From Sediminibacterium ginsengisoli (GTDB taxonomy: Bacteria > Bacteroidota > Bacteroidia > Chitinophagales > Chitinophagaceae): a DNA stretch of 25,001 nucleotides. The first letter of the stretch is position 1, and every line of letters begins with the position of its first letter. A program made the position numbers and the translations under genes. The notes below the pieces were generated by a model. It was not told where the DNA came from and made no database searches. It was given only the letters and a program-made list of their open reading frames with translations. This document shows, one piece after another, positions 8,591 to 17,105 of this stretch. Location: contig CAMAQW010000006.1 in NCBI GenBank assembly GCA_945860335.1, positions 1 to 25,001 of the forward strand. The letters are read 5' to 3'.

Positions 8591-9268
8591 ATGGCAACAT
8601 TTTTACTCATATACACTGCAACAGCGCACGCGAGTGTTTGCTTGAGTAAAGACGGAGCGGTAATGGCATGCCTAGAAACAAGCGACCAAAAAAGTCATGC
8701 TAGTTTTATGCAACCTGCCATTGAAACATTATGCAAGCAAACTGGCAATGCATTAAGTAGTATTGACGCCATAGCCATTAGTTTGGGGCCAGGCAGTTAC
8801 ACCGGCCTTCGTGTTGGTATGGCAACTGCAAAAGGTATAGCTTACGCCATTGGCAAGCCACTGATAGGTATCAATACCCTTCAAATTATGGCTGCGGCGG
8901 CAAAACTTAAATTTCCCAACCACCAATCGTCTATTTGCGCGTTATTAGACGCCAGAAGAATGGAAGTTTTTACAGGTATTTATGCGCAAAATTTAACGCC
9001 TTCAACACCTAGCACCGCCATCATTTTAGATGCTCAATCTTTTGAAAACGAGCTCGCCAAAGAGCCTATTTTATTTGTGGGAGACGGGGCCGAAAAATTT
9101 AAGGCCATTTGCCAGCATCCAAATGCTCATTTTGACACAAATCTTAACTATGGAGCGTCAGACATGCTAGCATTAACCGAAAACGCCTTCACTTTAGCCG
9201 ATTTTTTAGACCTCGCCTATAGCGAACCGCTTTATATCAAAGCCTTTCATGATACGCGAAAAGCCTGA
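8591..9268 (+). CDS. tsaB: tRNA t6A biosynthesis protein TsaB
   Basis: A 225-residue protein of the ASKHA fold. TsaB is the scaffold partner of TsaD in the complex that transfers threonylcarbamoyl to A37 of ANN-decoding tRNAs. The diagnostic N-terminal half is present: a first strand LLIYTATAHASVCL, SHASFMQPAIETL, and the signature SLGPGSYTGLRVGMATAKGIA (about residues 64-84). LLDARRMEVF follows near 117-126. Length is typical. It is preceded by its own candidate promoter and is divergent from the RidA-family gene. Downstream 127 bp separate it from the sulfur unit, so it appears to be a single-gene transcript. Confidence 0.93.
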   Translation: MATFLLIYTATAHASVCLSKDGAVMACLETSDQKSHASFMQPAIETLCKQTGNALSSIDAIAISLGPGSYTGLRVGMATAKGIAYAIGKPLIGINTLQIMAAAAKLKFPNHQSSICALLDARRMEVFTGIYAQNLTPSTPSTAIILDAQSFENELAKEPILFVGDGAEKFKAICQHPNAHFDTNLNYGASDMLALTENAFTLADFLDLAYSEPLYIKAFHDTRKA

Positions 9269-9395
9269 TTAAGTATTACTTCATCCTTTTCCAAATTAAA
9301 TTTATTTATCATAAGTTATTTCTACATTATCATTTTCTTAGTGTATCTTCACATTGCAATTAAGTTTATTAACCCCCCAATAACTCTTTATTGTC

Positions 9396-9731
9396 ATGAG
9401 CAACTCATTACAATCAGTGGTTTTAAATAATGGAAAAGCGCCTGTAAAAGTTGATTTTTTGCATGCCAAAAAAGCAGCACTGATACTTCGCTCCATTAAC
9501 CACAAGCTTCGTCAACAAATCATCAAATTACTAGACGAAAGTCAGAAAATGACGGTTACCGAAATCTATGTAAAACTTAGACTCGAACAATCTGTAGCAT
9601 CTCAACATCTAGCCATCTTAAGAAGAGCTGGTATTGTTGCAACTACCAGAGAAGGCAAGTTTATTTTTTATTCTGTCAACTATACGCGTTTAGCAGAAGT
9701 TGTAGGATTTGTGGAAACACTCGTAGGGTAG
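9396..9731 (+). CDS. ArsR/SmtB-family winged-helix repressor without cysteine
   Basis: A 111-residue winged helix regulator. A first helix region (AALILRSINHKLRQQIIKLL) leads into the recognition motif TVTEIYVKLRLEQSVASQHLAILRRAGIV (about residues 52-80), then the wing TTREGKFIFYSVN. The context, 15 bp upstream of a persulfide dioxygenase/rhodanese gene, matches BigR/SqrR/CstR-like control of sulfide detoxification. However, the protein contains no cysteine at all, so neither the metal CxC site nor the persulfide-sensing cysteine pair of BigR/SqrR can exist. It presumably represses its own operon; the ligand is unknown. No clear consensus promoter was found in the 127-bp gap upstream. Confidence 0.88.
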   Translation: MSNSLQSVVLNNGKAPVKVDFLHAKKAALILRSINHKLRQQIIKLLDESQKMTVTEIYVKLRLEQSVASQHLAILRRAGIVATTREGKFIFYSVNYTRLAEVVGFVETLVG

Positions 9732-9746
9732 TATTTTTATTTCATC

Positions 9747-11171
9747 ATGTTTGTACAACAACTGTATACAGGCTGTATTTCCGAATCAGCTTACTATATT
9801 GAGAGTAATGGCATTGCTGCCATCATAGACCCTTTACGGGATATTGATGCGTACCTGCAACTTGCAAAGCAAAGAAATGCTACAATCAAATATATTTTTG
9901 AAACGCACTTTCATGCCGATTTTGTTTCCGGCCACTTAGACTTAGCTGCTGCAACTGGCGCTAGCATTGTGTATGGGCCAAATACAGTTACAAAATTTGA
10001 AGTTACCGTAGCAAAAGACAAACAAGTTTTTGAGATAGGTGATACAACACTACAAGTACTTCATACGCCCGGACACACACTAGAGAGCAGTTGTTATTTA
10101 CTTAAAGATGAGGCCGGAAAAGACCACGCTATTTTTACAGGTGATACGCTTTTTGTAGGTGATGTGGGAAGACCCGATTTAGCGCAAAAGGACAACGAAA
10201 TAACCATCGAAGATTTAGCCGGTATGTTGTATGACAGCTTACATGAAAAAATAATGCCCCTAGCTGATGATGTCATTGTTTATCCGGCACATGGAGCTGG
10301 GAGTAGTTGCGGTAAAAATTTAGGTTCCGAAACTTTTAGCACTATTGGTACGCAAAAACAAACCAACTACGCCTTACAACCACAAACAAAAGAAGACTTT
10401 ATAATCGCAGTAACGGATGGACTTGCTGCGCCACCTCAATATTTTCCGATCAACGCCAAAATTAATAAGGAAGGCTACGAAAGTTTAGATACTGTTTTAG
10501 CAAATGGTTTAAAAGCATTAACCGTTGCAGCTTTCAAAGAACAAATAACAACATTTGAACCCGTTATTTTAGATACTAGAAATGCGACTTTGTTTACACA
10601 AGGTTTTATTCCTGGCGCAATAAGCATTGGCTTAGAAGGCCGTTTTGCAGAATTTGCTGGGAGTATTTTACCATTTGATAAAGCGATACTTCTTGTTTGT
10701 GAACCAGGTACCGAAAAAGAATCTATTGTTAGGCTTGCGCGTGTTGGATTTGAAAATATGATTGGACATTTAGCAGGTGGCTTTGATGCATGGGCAAAAG
10801 AAGGCGAACCAATCGATTTAATTATTGATGTTGAAGCCGACGAACTTGCCATGGACCTCCCATTTGATCCAAACATGGTGATTGTAGATGTTAGAAAAAC
10901 TTCGGAGTTTGATAAAGGTCATATCAAAGAAGCATTAACCATCCCATTAGATGAATTAACAGATCCTGCAAGCATGGCTAATTTTGACGACAATCAAAAT
11001 ATTTATATTCACTGCGCTGGCGGATACAGAAGTGTGATTGCTTCTTCACTTATCAAAAGACAAGGCATACATAATATCAGAAACGTAATAGGAGGATTTA
11101 AAGCAATTAGCGAACTCTCAGATAAATTTGACATTGAGGAAACCGCTATTGCAGAAGAAGTAAAAGCGTAA
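9747..11171 (+). CDS. CstB-like persulfide dioxygenase with two rhodanese domains
   Basis: A 474-residue cytoplasmic three-domain enzyme of the CstB/ETHE1 type, which oxidises persulfides and transfers sulfane sulfur. The metallo-beta-lactamase domain (1-~230) has the iron-binding set H54/H56 with D58 (THFHAD), H63, H110 (TPGH), D133 (FTGD) and H182 (PAHG). C188 sits in GSSCGK at the place of the reactive cysteine of CstB. The first rhodanese domain (~265-355) has a Cys (C318 in VCEPGT) but lacks the usual CRxGxR loop. The second (~370-465) has C423 in the canonical CAGGYRS loop. Expected chemistry is persulfide plus O2 to sulfite, with thiosulfate made by the rhodanese. It is cotranscribed with the ArsR-type gene and converges on the acyltransferase gene 27 bp away. 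Confidence 0.9.
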   Translation: MFVQQLYTGCISESAYYIESNGIAAIIDPLRDIDAYLQLAKQRNATIKYIFETHFHADFVSGHLDLAAATGASIVYGPNTVTKFEVTVAKDKQVFEIGDTTLQVLHTPGHTLESSCYLLKDEAGKDHAIFTGDTLFVGDVGRPDLAQKDNEITIEDLAGMLYDSLHEKIMPLADDVIVYPAHGAGSSCGKNLGSETFSTIGTQKQTNYALQPQTKEDFIIAVTDGLAAPPQYFPINAKINKEGYESLDTVLANGLKALTVAAFKEQITTFEPVILDTRNATLFTQGFIPGAISIGLEGRFAEFAGSILPFDKAILLVCEPGTEKESIVRLARVGFENMIGHLAGGFDAWAKEGEPIDLIIDVEADELAMDLPFDPNMVIVDVRKTSEFDKGHIKEALTIPLDELTDPASMANFDDNQNIYIHCAGGYRSVIASSLIKRQGIHNIRNVIGGFKAISELSDKFDIEETAIAEEVKA

Positions 11172-11198
11172 TCTAATCGAACGCTATTACAACTAAAA

Positions 11199-12080
11199 TT
11201 AAACCATGAGGTGTGCGTATTTTTCTGCCTCGTTGGCCCATTTCCATCTGCGATGACTCCACAAATAATTAGAAGGTCTTTTACGAATAGAACCTTCAAT
11301 TTTTTCTATTAATAGTTTTGTCAGTGCACCCTCTTTATAATAATTTGGAGCCGTTGTTACAAGTTCTAATTCTGCTTTATAATAACCTCTTTTAATAGGA
11401 TAAAAATCAACAAATACAACAGCGGCATTACTGGCACGCGCCCCTTTTTCTGGACCTAACACAAATGGAGCAGGTTTGGTAAAAAATTTGGCCCAAAACG
11501 CACGATCTAACCTGCCTGGGTTTTGGTCTGCCACGAGCGCAAGGGCATACCTTCCGCTTGCATATTTTTGGAAATTATTTCGAAACTCAGATGCAGGAAT
11601 TAAAATCGTACCAAAACGACTTCTCATTTTGAACATGATTTTATCAATTACTTTATTGGAAAGTGGCATGTATACACCAATAAATGGATACGCCGATTGT
11701 TTTGCAATACCAAGGTTTGCAAATTCCCAACTAAAAAAATGGCCAGCTACCAATTGGACATTTTGTCCGGTAGCATACAAATTATTAAGCACTTCAATAT
11801 CAATTGAAAACCTTTTACTAAACTCTTTCTCAGTCATGCTAATGAGCTTAATGGCTTCAATAAACGTGTCTACAAATTGATGGTAAAAAGCTTTTTCAAT
11901 TTTTTTTCTGTCAAGATCAGATTTTTCCGGAAAAGCAATGATTAAATTTTGACGCACTACTTTTTTTCGGTAACCAATGATGTAATATAGAATACCATAG
12001 ATGCCGTCAGATAAAATATACAATACACGCAGCGGCAGTAATGATAGTAAATAAAATATGGAATAAACAACTAGATACAT
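11199..12080 (-). CDS. LpxL/HtrB-like lysophospholipid (lipid A) acyltransferase
   Basis: A 293-residue inner-membrane enzyme. An N-terminal hydrophobic segment (about 3-36, LVVYSIFYLLSLLPL and GILYYII) anchors it. VVRQNLIIAFPE is the characteristic early motif of the LpxL/LpxM family. The acyltransferase H-x4-E motif is H114-FFSW-E119. ALVADQNPG (about 192-200) and the C-terminal NYLWSHRRWKW complete the family pattern. It probably transfers an acyl chain from acyl-ACP to a lipid A precursor or related lipid; which chain and position cannot be read. It is last in the twelve-gene minus-strand run, 11 bp after ispG. Confidence 0.88.
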   Translation of the reverse strand: MYLVVYSIFYLLSLLPLRVLYILSDGIYGILYYIIGYRKKVVRQNLIIAFPEKSDLDRKKIEKAFYHQFVDTFIEAIKLISMTEKEFSKRFSIDIEVLNNLYATGQNVQLVAGHFFSWEFANLGIAKQSAYPFIGVYMPLSNKVIDKIMFKMRSRFGTILIPASEFRNNFQKYASGRYALALVADQNPGRLDRAFWAKFFTKPAPFVLGPEKGARASNAAVVFVDFYPIKRGYYKAELELVTTAPNYYKEGALTKLLIEKIEGSIRKRPSNYLWSHRRWKWANEAEKYAHLMV

Positions 12081-12091
12081 GTGTTATTATA

Positions 12092-14125
12092 TTAAGCAGG
12101 ATCAACCCATGCATCATGTTCTTTTAATAAATGTATGAGTTCATACACGGCAATCTCACTATCTACATTTTTTTTGACAACTTCCTTGCCTTTATAGAGT
12201 GTGATTTTTCCTGGGCCACTTCCCACATAACCAAAATCGGCATCTGCCATTTCTCCAGGACCATTTACAATGCATCCCATGATAGCAATTTTAACACCTT
12301 TTAAATGGTTGGTGACAGATCTAATTTTAGCAGTTGTTTCCTGTAAATTAAACAAGGTTCTACCGCAACTAGGGCAAGAAATATATTCGGTTTTAGAAAT
12401 ACGCGTACGCGTAGCTTGTAATATGGTAAATGCAGTAGCATTGATAAATGCCTCTACGCTAGCATTTGAATTATAATTTCTACCACTCGTATCTTTAGAA
12501 GCATTAGCTGTTTGTGCGTCATAGCTTTTTGATGTTAAGCCAAAACAAAGTCCATCTCCAAAGCCATCTAATAAAAGCGCACCAGCTTCTGTGGCAAAAT
12601 GAATGAGGTGCTCATCTGTAGTGTTCCAGTCACTATCAATCGTAATCACCACCGGATTGTTTATTTGCTTTTCTTGAAGTGCCATAAACATGCGTCGCAT
12701 GGCAGGCATTGCATTTTTATGTTTACTACTCAAGCACAAAATAACAGTAGGGTCATTTGCAACCGCATCTAAATGTGTAAAATCATTGATCGGCGTTTCA
12801 TCACTAAAGCAATCCATCATAACAAAGTTTTGCTTTGGATGCTTACGTGTTTCACTATCGTAACCTGCGATATCAAATATTGGTATATACTTATCGGAAC
12901 TGCTTTGTGCAGCCCAAGTGGCAGGATATACAATCACTTTTAAAGTGCCGGGTAATTCAAAATCTATGAGCTGATGCCCAGTAAAAATATAATCAGCTGC
13001 TTGGTCCCCTATATTCCACTTATCGGTAACCGCATCATAGGTATAACCAATAGATGTTAAATGTGATGGTTCAATTTTTTCAATCTTGCTAAATTCTGCA
13101 ATAACAACAGGTACTTGTGACGCGCCTACATTAGAAACCGCTACACTAGATCTACGCTTATATACAAAAGGGTCATAGCTAAGTTTTTGGACCGGTGGAA
13201 TAACGCCTGCAATCGTATTATTGATATCGGAATTTGTGGGATGTGTATACCGTTTTACAAGATCTCTACATACCGGAATTTCAAATTCAGGATCCTCTGT
13301 TAAACTTACACGAACCGTATCACCAATGCCATCCTCTAACAAAGTACCAATGCCTGCAGCACTTTTTACACGTCCATCCTCACCATCACCCGCTTCTGTT
13401 ACACCTAAATGTAGGGGATAACATTCATTGAATTCAAGTTGCATTTGTTGTATCAGTAATCTGTAAGCCTGTACCATTACCTGCGGATTACTGGCCTTCA
13501 TGCTAAGCACAATGTTATGATAATCATTAGCCCTTGCAACACGTAAAAATTCCATGGCACTTTCAACCATACCCATGGGCGTGTCACCATATCTACTCAT
13601 GATACGATCACTGAGTGATCCATGATTGGTTCCAATGCGCATCGCCGTTCCATGTTCCTTACAAATTAACACGAGCGGGGTAAACCTTTCTGTAATTCTT
13701 TCTATTTCTTCGGCATAATCTTGATCAGAATATTCGATGAGTTCAAACTTTTTCTTATCAACATAATTACCTGGATTGATCCGCACTTTTTCTACAATGC
13801 GCGCAGCAATTTCTGCCGCATTGGGCGTGAAATGAATATCAGCAACAATGGGCGTATCATATCCTCTTCGGCGCAATTCATTTTTTATATTCAATAAATT
13901 TTCTGCTTCTTTTTTACTTGGTGCCGTGATTCTAACAAGTTCGGCACCGGCTTCGATACATCTAATGGTTTGCTCTACGGTAGCCATAGTATCAAGCGTA
14001 TCAGTGGTGGTCATTGTTTGAACACGTATAGGATGACCATTACCAATTTTGAGTTGACCAATGGTCACTTCTCTAGTTTTAAGACGACTTATTTGTGTTA
14101 AAGAAGGGCAGTAATATTGCATCAT
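12092..14125 (-). CDS. ispG: 4-hydroxy-3-methylbut-2-enyl diphosphate synthase, long form
   Basis: IspG/GcpE reduces MEcPP to HMBPP in the MEP isoprenoid pathway using a [4Fe-4S] cluster. The TIM barrel (about 1-280) shows VQTMTTTDT, ADIHFTPNAA, VRINPGNY and GVTEAGDGEDG. The C-terminal cluster domain has C584, C587 (SCPSCGRT), C618 and E625 (GCIVNGPGE). Between them lies an extra domain of about 290 residues, as in plant, Chlamydia and Bacteroidota enzymes. The frame extends to a TTG at 14161 overlapping the upstream gene by 17 bp. The tandem ATGs at 14125 and 14122 avoid this and are preferred, giving 677 residues. The spacing is 19 bp to the upstream and 11 bp to the downstream gene. Confidence 0.95.
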   Translation of the reverse strand: MMQYYCPSLTQISRLKTREVTIGQLKIGNGHPIRVQTMTTTDTLDTMATVEQTIRCIEAGAELVRITAPSKKEAENLLNIKNELRRRGYDTPIVADIHFTPNAAEIAARIVEKVRINPGNYVDKKKFELIEYSDQDYAEEIERITERFTPLVLICKEHGTAMRIGTNHGSLSDRIMSRYGDTPMGMVESAMEFLRVARANDYHNIVLSMKASNPQVMVQAYRLLIQQMQLEFNECYPLHLGVTEAGDGEDGRVKSAAGIGTLLEDGIGDTVRVSLTEDPEFEIPVCRDLVKRYTHPTNSDINNTIAGVIPPVQKLSYDPFVYKRRSSVAVSNVGASQVPVVIAEFSKIEKIEPSHLTSIGYTYDAVTDKWNIGDQAADYIFTGHQLIDFELPGTLKVIVYPATWAAQSSSDKYIPIFDIAGYDSETRKHPKQNFVMMDCFSDETPINDFTHLDAVANDPTVILCLSSKHKNAMPAMRRMFMALQEKQINNPVVITIDSDWNTTDEHLIHFATEAGALLLDGFGDGLCFGLTSKSYDAQTANASKDTSGRNYNSNASVEAFINATAFTILQATRTRISKTEYISCPSCGRTLFNLQETTAKIRSVTNHLKGVKIAIMGCIVNGPGEMADADFGYVGSGPGKITLYKGKEVVKKNVDSEIAVYELIHLLKEHDAWVDPA

Positions 14126-14144
14126 AAAACGTATTGTAGTAGGG

Positions 14145-14951
14145 TTATCTTTTTCCTTCAAAAAATCCTTGCGATTTTAATATGGCATTAAGCACAGAGA
14201 GTCTTGCCTTTTTTAGGTCTACTGTGGCTGGTCCTTCTATTTGTAAAACAAAAAAGTAAGGGTGTTTGTTTTCTTCAATCCATCCTACTACCCATGCAAT
14301 GCCTTGTCCATTTTTTTTGAAACCAAGCCCCGTTTTATAACTGATTGCATATTGGGTATTAGCCGTTTGCAACATCACTTTTTTTACGATTTCTTGGGTC
14401 CGCTTTTGAAATGGTAACTGTCCAAAATAGAGCTTTTTTACAAGTCCTAATTGTTCATCGGGAGTAACAAGCAAACTGTTATTGAGCCAAAAAGAATCAA
14501 CAGCTGTACCCATTTTTTTATTGCCGTATTGTAAACTATCTAACCAGTGTTGCATAGTGTCTTTTCCAATACGTCGAGCCACTTCTCTAAAGTAGGGCAC
14601 CACAGATTGTTTAAAAGCTGAATCCATGCGAACAGGACCAATACTATCAATATCGATTGTCATTTTTTCATCTACAATTTTACCAGTTTCAAGTCCTACT
14701 AACGCATTTACGATTTTAAAAGTAGAAGCTGGTGTAAAACTTGAATCTTTGAACTGCGCTAGATTGTAAATATAAAACTGGCCAGATCCATTATCAAAAA
14801 GTCCAAAAGAACCTGTTGTTGCAGTCTCATCAAAATATTGTTTATACTCATTTTGAATAGTAACATTATTAGGAGAGCAACTTTGCAGCACCAACAACAG
14901 GATACTTATTAAAGTAAGTGAAAACGAACTGCTAAATTTTAAAAAACGCAT
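14145..14951 (-). CDS. class D (OXA-type) beta-lactamase-like lipoprotein
   Basis: A 268-residue penicillin-interacting serine enzyme. The full class D signature is present: S76-x-x-K79 (STFK), S116-V-V118, Y142-G-N144, W155 in FWLNNSL and K206-T-G208. Residues 1-25 form a lipoprotein signal (hydrophobic stretch, then VLQSC with C25), so the product is probably lipid-anchored in the periplasm. The ordinary class D enzyme is a soluble periplasmic protein of similar length. The motif set argues for real beta-lactam hydrolysis, but BlaR/MecR sensor domains share the fold, and activity or spectrum cannot be read from sequence. It is embedded between the FKBP gene (21-bp gap) and ispG in the same transcription run, with no mobile element nearby, so it looks like a resident gene. 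Confidence 0.9.
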   Translation of the reverse strand: MRFLKFSSSFSLTLISILLLVLQSCSPNNVTIQNEYKQYFDETATTGSFGLFDNGSGQFYIYNLAQFKDSSFTPASTFKIVNALVGLETGKIVDEKMTIDIDSIGPVRMDSAFKQSVVPYFREVARRIGKDTMQHWLDSLQYGNKKMGTAVDSFWLNNSLLVTPDEQLGLVKKLYFGQLPFQKRTQEIVKKVMLQTANTQYAISYKTGLGFKKNGQGIAWVVGWIEENKHPYFFVLQIEGPATVDLKKARLSVLNAILKSQGFFEGKR

Positions 14952-14972
14952 GGCTTAATTTTATAAAAGAAA

Positions 14973-15713
14973 TTATTCTTTTTCGATACTAATTAATTCT
15001 ACATCGAAAACTAAAAGTGAACCTGGTCCAATCGAAGGACTTGGAGAACTATCGCCATATGCTAAATCTGAAGGCACATATAATTTCCACTTGCTACCAA
15101 CGGTCATTAACTGTAAAGCCTCTTGCCATCCTTTGATAACACCGTTAACAGGGAACACAACCGGTTCGCCACGATCCATTGAACTATCAAAAATGCTGCC
15201 ATCTAATAAAGTACCATGGTAATGACATTTTACTTTATCAGTTAGCTTAGGTTTAGTGGAATCTGTACCTGCTTTAACAACCATGTATTGTAATCCTGAA
15301 GGAAGGGTTACAACACCAGGTTTTTTTGCATTGGCAGCCAAAAATGCTACAGCTGCTTTTTTAGAACCCGCCGATTTTTGTTCGTTTGCTTTTTGCACAA
15401 ACTCACCAATACACTTATCCAATACCGCTTCTGGTAATGCAGATGCTTTACCACTAAACACATCACCGATTGCACGGTATAAATTAGGTAGGTTAATTGC
15501 ATCAAACCCCTGCGCCTTTAAATTTTGACCAATACGAACACCGAGTGCATAGCCAGCACTATCGGCACCATTTTTAAAAGTATTTACTGGTTTCAATGCA
15601 ACGGTAGGCTTAGCAGCAGGTTTAGCTACTGTTTTTGGGGCAGTTACCGCTTTTTTAACTTGTGCATTGGCACCAAAAGAAGCAAGTAATAAACAAATAA
15701 AAAGACGTTTCAT
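14973..15713 (-). CDS. exported FKBP-type peptidyl-prolyl cis-trans isomerase
   Basis: A 246-residue protein. The ATG at 15713 starts a signal peptide MKRLFICLLLASFGANAQ; a TTG at 15734 is in frame but would only add seven residues in front of it. A lysine/alanine/proline-rich linker follows. Next is an FKBP_N-like helical dimerisation segment (SAGYALGVRIGQNLKAQGFD to about residue 125), then the C-terminal FKBP domain (about 135-246) with KVKCHYHGTLLDGSIFDSS, VIKGWQEALQLM, YVPSDLAYGD and LLVFDVELI. It resembles Mip/FkpA and probably assists folding in the periplasm. It is 35 bp after argH. Confidence 0.92.
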   Translation of the reverse strand: MKRLFICLLLASFGANAQVKKAVTAPKTVAKPAAKPTVALKPVNTFKNGADSAGYALGVRIGQNLKAQGFDAINLPNLYRAIGDVFSGKASALPEAVLDKCIGEFVQKANEQKSAGSKKAAVAFLAANAKKPGVVTLPSGLQYMVVKAGTDSTKPKLTDKVKCHYHGTLLDGSIFDSSMDRGEPVVFPVNGVIKGWQEALQLMTVGSKWKLYVPSDLAYGDSSPSPSIGPGSLLVFDVELISIEKE

Positions 15714-15748
15714 GTATTGTTGTTTAAGTATCAAATGTAAATAAATAA

Positions 15749-17083
15749 TTAGTCATTTAGTAAGGCGGCTACTGCATTACTAGCAACAGCAAAATTAAAG
15801 CCAGCAAGCACTTCTTGCATCATTTTTTCAATTTTATCATTACACAAATTACCCATACTTCCCTCATGTGTATGGTTTAAAGAGGTACTGTACTGAAAAT
15901 TCCCATTTTCGATAGCTATACCAACTTGTTTGTACGCGTCTCTAAAAGGAACGCCCTTTACAACCAGCTTGTTAACCTCTTCAACGCTAAACGCATATTT
16001 ATACTTTTCGTCTAACAAAATAGTTTCTTTTACGTGAATAGACTCAAACATGAGTTGTGCCATAGCAAGGCAATCCTGTAAGGTTTTAAAAGCTGGAAAT
16101 AAATGTTCTTTCAAAAGTTGTAAATCTCTATGGTATCCAGAGGGTAAATTAGTCGTCATTAACATTACCTCGTTGGGTAGTGCTTTAATACGGTTGCAAT
16201 GCGAACGAATCAGTTCAAATACATCCGGATTTTTCTTATGCGGCATAATACTTGATCCCGTAGTAAGCTCTGCGGGAAATGAAATAAAATCAAAGTTTTG
16301 ATTGAGGTAAAGACAGGCGTCCATACTCATTTTTGCAAGCGTGTCTGCAATATTTGCAAGTGCCATGGCCGTAATTCGTTCTGCTTTTCCACGGCCCATT
16401 TGTGCGTATACCACATTGTAATTTAAATTTTCGAAGCCAAGTAAAACAGTAGTAACACTTCTACTTATTGGAAATGATGACCCATATCCAGCAGCAGAGC
16501 CCAGTGGATTTTTGTTAACTACTTTATACGCACTTTGCAAGGTAATTAAATCGTCTACCAAACTTTCGGCGTAGGCGCCAAACCAGAGTCCAAATGAGGA
16601 GGGCATCGCAAGCTGTAAATGCGTATAACCAGGTAGTAAATGATTTTTATACTTTTCACTTTGGGCTTGAAGTAGTGTAAATAAAGACTGAACGCTTCCA
16701 ACAAGATCCATAATTTCATGACGCAGGTATAATTTTAAATCCACGAGCACCTGATCATTTCTACTTCTAGCGCTATGAATTTTTTTACCTGCATCACCTA
16801 GTTGCTCTGTTAATAAGAGTTCTACATAAGAATGAATATCTTCTACACCGGCTGGCAATGTAAAGCCAGGCGTAATTACCTGTTTGTAAATATTTTTTAA
16901 TGCAGCGTCAATTAACTCTGCCTCTGAAGATTCTAATAAACCAACCTGTGCAAGCATGCGCACGTGTGCAAGCGAGCCAAGCACATCAAAAGGCGCGAGC
17001 ATGGCATCAAATGCCGGATCGTTTCCAACCGTAAAATTTTCTACGGCTGCTGCTACGTTTGTATTTTTTTGCCAAAGTTTCAT
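15749..17083 (-). CDS. argH: argininosuccinate lyase
   Basis: A 444-residue enzyme of the fumarase/aspartase superfamily that splits argininosuccinate into arginine and fumarate, the last step of arginine synthesis. The signature loop TGSSIMPHKKNPD contains the catalytic Ser (S277/S278). HSARSRNDQ (103-111) and LPGYTHLQ with H155 are the other conserved blocks. It is cytoplasmic and tetrameric in the family. It is slightly shorter than the E. coli enzyme (457) but complete. It follows argE by 22 bp and closes the contiguous arginine block; the exported FKBP gene starts 35 bp later. Confidence 0.96.
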   Translation of the reverse strand: MKLWQKNTNVAAAVENFTVGNDPAFDAMLAPFDVLGSLAHVRMLAQVGLLESSEAELIDAALKNIYKQVITPGFTLPAGVEDIHSYVELLLTEQLGDAGKKIHSARSRNDQVLVDLKLYLRHEIMDLVGSVQSLFTLLQAQSEKYKNHLLPGYTHLQLAMPSSFGLWFGAYAESLVDDLITLQSAYKVVNKNPLGSAAGYGSSFPISRSVTTVLLGFENLNYNVVYAQMGRGKAERITAMALANIADTLAKMSMDACLYLNQNFDFISFPAELTTGSSIMPHKKNPDVFELIRSHCNRIKALPNEVMLMTTNLPSGYHRDLQLLKEHLFPAFKTLQDCLAMAQLMFESIHVKETILLDEKYKYAFSVEEVNKLVVKGVPFRDAYKQVGIAIENGNFQYSTSLNHTHEGSMGNLCNDKIEKMMQEVLAGFNFAVASNAVAALLND

Positions 17084-17105
17084 CGTTCCTGTTTTTATGC
17101 AGTTA

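Noticed and set aside
9269..9395. ArsR operator or consensus promoter in the gap before the sulfur unit
   Set aside because: Short TTATcATAA-type repeats and a TAAGTTTA element occur, but neither has a convincing partner at the right spacing in this AT-rich stretch.
14126..14161. Upstream TTG start of ispG
   Set aside because: It overlaps the beta-lactamase-like gene and adds 12 residues of no family character. Tandem ATGs follow at 14125 and 14122.
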